The notes beneath the pieces were generated by a model, which searched no databases, had not been told where the DNA came from, and saw nothing but the letters and a program-made list of their open reading frames with translations. Positions 60,096 through 64,000 of a stretch of 64,000 nt of DNA are shown here, piece by piece; within the stretch, counting starts at the first letter, position 1; every line of letters begins with the position of its first letter. The translations under genes and the position numbers were made by a program. Source of the DNA: Streptomyces sp. ISL-11 (GTDB taxonomy: Bacteria; Actinomycetota; Actinomycetes; Streptomycetales; Streptomycetaceae); assembly GCF_018614525.1 (NCBI RefSeq), contig NZ_JAGGOL010000027.1, positions 1 to 64,000 of the forward strand, read 5' to 3'.

Positions 60096-61927
60096 TCGAG
60101 GGGGATGGCCTCGCGCCAGTCGTTCTCCTCGCGCCACTCCGGCTGCGCGGACTTCTCCAGCAGGAAGCCGCCCAGCGCCAGCAGGTCGATGTCGGTGCGC
60201 ATGAAGCACGTGTAGGCGTCGTCCGGCGTGTTCACGATCGGCTCGCCGCGCACGTTGAAGGAGGTGTTGACGACCACGGGGCAGCCGGTCTCCTCCTTGA
60301 ACGCCGTCAGCAGCCGGTGGTACGGCTCGTTGTTGTGCGCGGAGACGGTCTGCACCCGCGCCGAGGAGTCGACGTGCGTGACCGCGGGGATCGTCGACCG
60401 CTGGACCTTGAGCAGATCCAGCCCGGAGGCGTTCTCGGGGGCCTTGGCCTCGACGCGCTGCGCCTCGGCGACGTCGGTCACCACGAGCATGTACGGGCTC
60501 TCCTGCTGGAGATCGAAGTAGTCCTTGGTCTCGGTGTCGAGCACCGAGGGCGCGAACGGCCGGAAGGACTCCCGGAATTTGATCTTCAGGTTCATCGCGG
60601 ACTGCATCACCGGGTCACGCGGGTCGCCCAGGATCGAGCGCGCGCCCAGCGCGCGGGGGCCGAACTCCATCCGGCCCTGGAACCAGCCGACGATCTTTCC
60701 GGCGGCCAGCCCCTTGGCGACCTCGCGGGCCAGCGCGTCCGGCTCCAGCCGGGTGTACGGGGCGCCCTTGGCGTCGAGGTACGCGGCGATCTCGTCGTCG
60801 CTGTAGGAGGGGCCCAGCAGCGAGCCGGACATCGCGTCCCGGCCGGTGCCCAGGTGGGTGCGGCGGGCGCCGCGCTCGGCGGCCACCGCCTGGGCGGCGC
60901 CCAGGGCGCCGCCCGCGTCACCGGCGGCGGGCTGGATCCAGACCTCGTCGAAGATCCCTTCCTTGATCACCTTGCCGTTGGCCACGCAGTTGAGCGCCAC
61001 GCCGCCGGCCAGGCACAGCCGCGACTCGCCGGTGCGCTCCCGCGCCGTACGGGCCAGCTTGATCACCACTTCCTCGGTGACCTGCTGCACCGATGCCGCG
61101 AGGTCGAACTCGCGCTCCGTCAGCGCGCCTTCGGAGCGGCGCCGGGGCCCGCCGAAGAGCTTCTCGAAGGCCCGGCCGGTCATGACCTGGCCGCGCAGGT
61201 ATTCGAAGTAGCGCATGTCGAGCCGGAAGGAGCCGTCGGGCTTGACGTCGATCAGCTTCTCGCGGATGAGCCCGGCGAAGCGCGGCTTGCCGTAGGGCGC
61301 GAGGCCCATCAGCTTGTACTCGCCGGAGTCGACCTTGAAGCCGCAGAAATAGGTGAACGCGGAGTACAGCAGGCCCAGCGAGTGCGGGAAGCGCAGCTCG
61401 GCGACGGGCCGCAGCCGGTCGCCGCGGCCGTGCCACATCGTGGTGGTCGCCCACTCGCCGACGCCGTCGATGCACAGCACCGCGGCGGACTCGTAGGGGC
61501 TGGGGTAGAAGGCGGAGGCGGCGTGCGACTCGTGGTGGCGGCGCACCTTGATCTCCGGAACCCGGCCCAGGCCGAGTTCGAGCAGGCTGCGCCGGACGGT
61601 GTCGGCCGTGCGCCGCTTCCAGGCCAGCCACTCGGGGAGGGTGTGCTCGAAGGAGGCGAAGCCCTTGGGGGCCGCGCCCGCCAGGGTCGTCAGCACCCGG
61701 CGGAACTTCAGCGCCGGGTCCTCGTAGTAGGCGACCGCGGAGACGTCCCGCAGGGTGACACCGGCCTCGCGCAGGCAGTACTCGACCGCCTGCGCGGGGA
61801 ACGCGGAGTCGTGGCGGCGCCGGGTGAATCGTTCCTCCTGGGCCGCCGCGACGGGGACACCGTCCGCGACCAGGGCCGCCGCGCTGTCGTGGTAGTAGGC
61901 GGAGACGCCCAGAACCAGATCAGACAT
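60092..61927 (-). CDS. NodU/CmcH-family O-carbamoyltransferase
   Basis: A 611-residue enzyme that transfers a carbamoyl group from carbamoyl phosphate to a hydroxyl. The N-terminal Kae1-like domain has LGVSAYYHDSAAALVADG, VRRHHESHAASAFY (metal histidines) and CIDGVGEW; GGVALNCVANGKVI lies in the centre; and the C-terminal domain shows GPRALGARSILGDPRD and VVNTSFNVRGEPIVNTPDD. All motifs are intact. The TAG stop codon at 60092-60094 lies inside the CTAG end of the MITE-like element, so the last residues may have been changed by insertion. Overlaps the diiron gene by eight bases. Confidence 0.95.
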   Translation of the reverse strand: MSDLVLGVSAYYHDSAAALVADGVPVAAAQEERFTRRRHDSAFPAQAVEYCLREAGVTLRDVSAVAYYEDPALKFRRVLTTLAGAAPKGFASFEHTLPEWLAWKRRTADTVRRSLLELGLGRVPEIKVRRHHESHAASAFYPSPYESAAVLCIDGVGEWATTTMWHGRGDRLRPVAELRFPHSLGLLYSAFTYFCGFKVDSGEYKLMGLAPYGKPRFAGLIREKLIDVKPDGSFRLDMRYFEYLRGQVMTGRAFEKLFGGPRRRSEGALTEREFDLAASVQQVTEEVVIKLARTARERTGESRLCLAGGVALNCVANGKVIKEGIFDEVWIQPAAGDAGGALGAAQAVAAERGARRTHLGTGRDAMSGSLLGPSYSDDEIAAYLDAKGAPYTRLEPDALAREVAKGLAAGKIVGWFQGRMEFGPRALGARSILGDPRDPVMQSAMNLKIKFRESFRPFAPSVLDTETKDYFDLQQESPYMLVVTDVAEAQRVEAKAPENASGLDLLKVQRSTIPAVTHVDSSARVQTVSAHNNEPYHRLLTAFKEETGCPVVVNTSFNVRGEPIVNTPDDAYTCFMRTDIDLLALGGFLLEKSAQPEWREENDWREAIPLD

Positions 61928-64000
61928 GCCTGTGCTCCTTCACGCTGGTACGGGCCGCCCGCCGGGCGGCCTGGCGGGCCAGGAACCCGGCCGGGGGGTT
62001 GAGCGAGCGGTAGCCGACGCGCACCCGCGTCCAGACCTCGTCGCGGCCGCCGGGGCCGCCGGAGAGGGGCACGCCGGCCATGTAGGTGTCGACGGCGTCG
62101 GCCGCCCAGGCGGAGTGCCCGCTGGAGACGTTGTCAATGGTGTTGTGGATGTCGACGAACCGGGTGCTGAAGCCGTGGGACTTCAGGGCGATCCTGGCCC
62201 GCCGGTACGAACCGCCGACGCCGGACAGCTCCATCGCCAGGTTCAGGCCGAGGACCTCGGGCAGGAACGTGCGCGGGAAGCGCCCCACGCACAGCCAGTA
62301 GACGGGCAGTTCGAAGGAGCTCTCCCGGAAGCCGGACCAGCGCGAGAACTCCCGGGAGCCGGTGGGCGGCAGCTTCACGTCCATCTCCGCGAGCACCTCG
62401 CGGTAGATCAGCGGGTGGTTCAGCCGCTCCTCGCCGTTGCCGAGCTCGTCCCAGTAGGTCTCGAAGAGGGAGAAACCGATCTCCGAGGCGGCCTGTTCGT
62501 AGTCGGTGAAGCCCTGGAGCCAGCTGCCGTCGATCAGGGTCAGGGGCGCCAGCTGCACGGTGGAGTCGATCAGCTCGGCCCGGCCGGCCGGCGGCGCCTC
62601 GCGGCCCTCGGCGAACTCCTGGCCGTGCAGGTCGTGCTGCTCCGCGAGCCAGGGCCGCAGACCCGCCGGATTCCACGCCCCGGGCAGCGTGTCGACTCGG
62701 TCGATGCCGTGCCGCGAGCGCGCCAGCCAGCCGCGGACGTAGTCCACCGCCCAGCCGCGCAGCGCCGGGGTGCCGGCGCGGTTGAGCAGCATCCAGTACG
62801 CCTCGCGCAGGTCGGCGGGTGCCCGGCCCCGGTCGGCCGGTGCCGTGTCCAGGGAGGGCAGGCGCAGCGGTTCCACGTCCGGTACGGGCGTGGCGGCCGC
62901 GGCGCCGGAGCCGTCGGCCGGCAGGGAGTCGATCCAGCGGCGGATCACGGTGAGGTCCTCGGGCGCGAACACCCGGAACATCGGCCCGCGTTCACTGACC
63001 AGTCCGTTGACCAGCGGGCTCGCCGCGGAGCGGCCCGGTTTGACCAGGCGGCTGCGGGACAGCACGCCCAGCAGTGGCGCCGGGTCGGTGCGGCACTCGG
63101 TGAGCCAGGCGGACAGCGAGCGGCCCTCGACGGCGAAGTCGTGGTGGTAGACCGCGCCTTCCCGGGCGCGCAGCCGCATCAGCTCGGCCATGTCGTAGGC
63201 CGGGTCGCGGGAGGCGTCGAGCTCGGCGAGCAGGGCCGCGCTCCAGGTGCGCAGGGCGTCCAGCGCCCAGGCGAGGCCCGCGATGACGCGGGGCTCCGCC
63301 TCCGGGTCGTCGGCCAGCAGGGCGTCGACGGCCGTACGGGCGCGGTCGAGGCCGGTGGGGCCGCCCTCGGCGCGGGCGGCGGCGGGGTCGACGGCCGGCC
63401 AGTCGATGGTGCCCGGCAGGGCGTCGCGGACCAGGGCGAGGGCGGGCGGCGTCCCGGCGTGGCGCAGGCAGAGGTCGGCGCCCAGGATCTCGGGCCGGAA
63501 GTCCTCCGGCCTGCGGCTCATGGCCAGCAGCAGGCCGGGCAGCCGGAAGGCCGCGTCGTCGATGCGCTGGTCGAGTGCGAGCCGGGCCGCCGGTACGGCG
63601 TGTTCGGAGAGCAGGAGCCGGCGCAGCAGTGCCAGGTAGGCGCTACCCCGGGAGGCCCCGGGGTGGCCGGCGCCGACGTCGTCGGCGTAGAGGGTGAGGA
63701 CGCGCAGGGCGACCGGTTCGTCGGCGGTGGCCGGGGAGCTCAGCCACTGGAGCCAGGCGCCGGACATCAGGGCGAGCGGTGCGCAGGCGAGGGCGGCGCG
63801 GCGCACCAGGGCGTCGCGGGTCCCGTCGTCGTCCGCCTGCCCGAGGAGCGCGCTGAAGCGCTGCCGCTCCCCGGCCGCCCAGGTCGCGGCCCGTCCGGCG
63901 AGGTCGTCGCGGGTGGCCGGTCCCGGGTCGGGGGCGCGGCGCAGTTCGGCGCGGATCTCCTCCAGGAGCCGGCCGCCGGGGAGCGAGCACTCCGGGTCGG
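61920..64000 (-). CDS. Haem-oxygenase-like diiron enzyme (iron-containing redox enzyme), 5' end outside the window
   Basis: At least 693 residues, open to the right edge without a start codon context. The C-terminal 250 residues are of the haem-oxygenase-like type: LIDGSWLQGFTDYEQAASEI, LFETYWDELGNGEERLNHPL, LNLAMELSGVGGSYRRARIA, and VDIHNTIDNVSSGHSAWAAD. Enzymes of this group (SznF, UndA, PolF, BelK relatives) oxidise amines, split C-C bonds or desaturate amino acids with two metals. The long N-terminal half has no clear named fold. The GTG near 63806 is internal; the frame stays open upstream, so the gene is truncated by the window. Confidence 0.82.
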   Translation of the reverse strand, partial: DPECSLPGGRLLEEIRAELRRAPDPGPATRDDLAGRAATWAAGERQRFSALLGQADDDGTRDALVRRAALACAPLALMSGAWLQWLSSPATADEPVALRVLTLYADDVGAGHPGASRGSAYLALLRRLLLSEHAVPAARLALDQRIDDAAFRLPGLLLAMSRRPEDFRPEILGADLCLRHAGTPPALALVRDALPGTIDWPAVDPAAARAEGGPTGLDRARTAVDALLADDPEAEPRVIAGLAWALDALRTWSAALLAELDASRDPAYDMAELMRLRAREGAVYHHDFAVEGRSLSAWLTECRTDPAPLLGVLSRSRLVKPGRSAASPLVNGLVSERGPMFRVFAPEDLTVIRRWIDSLPADGSGAAAATPVPDVEPLRLPSLDTAPADRGRAPADLREAYWMLLNRAGTPALRGWAVDYVRGWLARSRHGIDRVDTLPGAWNPAGLRPWLAEQHDLHGQEFAEGREAPPAGRAELIDSTVQLAPLTLIDGSWLQGFTDYEQAASEIGFSLFETYWDELGNGEERLNHPLIYREVLAEMDVKLPPTGSREFSRWSGFRESSFELPVYWLCVGRFPRTFLPEVLGLNLAMELSGVGGSYRRARIALKSHGFSTRFVDIHNTIDNVSSGHSAWAADAVDTYMAGVPLSGGPGGRDEVWTRVRVGYRSLNPPAGFLARQAARRAARTSVKEHRHV

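Overview
The window is high-GC chromosomal DNA with dense, often 4-nt-overlapping genes, GTG/TTG starts and a marker set (dnaX beside a small SRP RNA, upp, tadA, cspA, BldC/HspR-like MerR, OsdR/DevR-type two-component system, SARP regulator, NRPS genes) that point to a Streptomyces or very close relative. No alignment was run; all assignments come from reading the sequence.

Layout. (1) 1-1371 is the 5' part of dnaX, followed by the SRP RNA gene. (2) 1674-4805 is a small integrated island in tRNA-Ser(GGA): the tRNA forms the left end and a copy of its 3' half, from the anticodon loop onward, forms the right end. It carries a frameshifted integrase remnant, a PH/SHOCT protein, a phosphorothioate-DNA-dependent HNH restriction enzyme and an RHH/PIN toxin-antitoxin pair. 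(3) 4900-31800 is mostly core chromosome: SigJ-type ECF sigma factor, a TetR-controlled membrane-protein operon with two visible operators, an M6 protease, DEAD helicase and cold-shock protein, an HspR-like regulator divergent from hsp20, a DevS/DevR-type pair with matching DNA boxes in front of a DUF2267 gene and a globin-reductase gene, DNA repair and metabolic genes, upp, tadA, tRNA-Ser(CGA), then a more accessory stretch (GNAT acetyltransferase, two DNA-binding proteins).

(4) 32173 to the right edge is a biosynthetic gene cluster. A SARP activator (32173) and a type II thioesterase/MFS exporter/CGNR regulator group form its left side. The centre is one minus-strand operon of 17 genes (54828 to 35966) with almost no gaps: a free carrier protein, a one-module NRPS (C-A-PCP, proline-like code), a free A domain (lysine-like code), SDR, a ProA-like dehydrogenase, a second carrier, a TrpB2-like PLP enzyme, a BtrH-like acyltransferase fused to a carrier, an acyl ligase/PLP decarboxylase/carrier trio, two acyl-CoA dehydrogenases, a PPTase, a second BtrH-like protein, another A domain and a flavin reductase. 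Four 11-bp-spaced direct repeats in front of this operon look like SARP binding sites. A second minus-strand operon runs from beyond the right edge to 55026: haem-oxygenase-like diiron enzyme, carbamoyltransferase, a small membrane protein, an Fe/2OG hydroxylase, two ATP-grasp ligases, a small orphan and a LysE exporter; a MITE-like element with perfect 21-bp ends sits inside it.

Together the cluster suggests a small, carrier-protein-assembled, carbamoylated and hydroxylated amino-acid or peptide-like product, with on-carrier desaturation and decarboxylation steps, joined by ATP-grasp and BtrH-type ligation. I could not match the gene combination to a known product.
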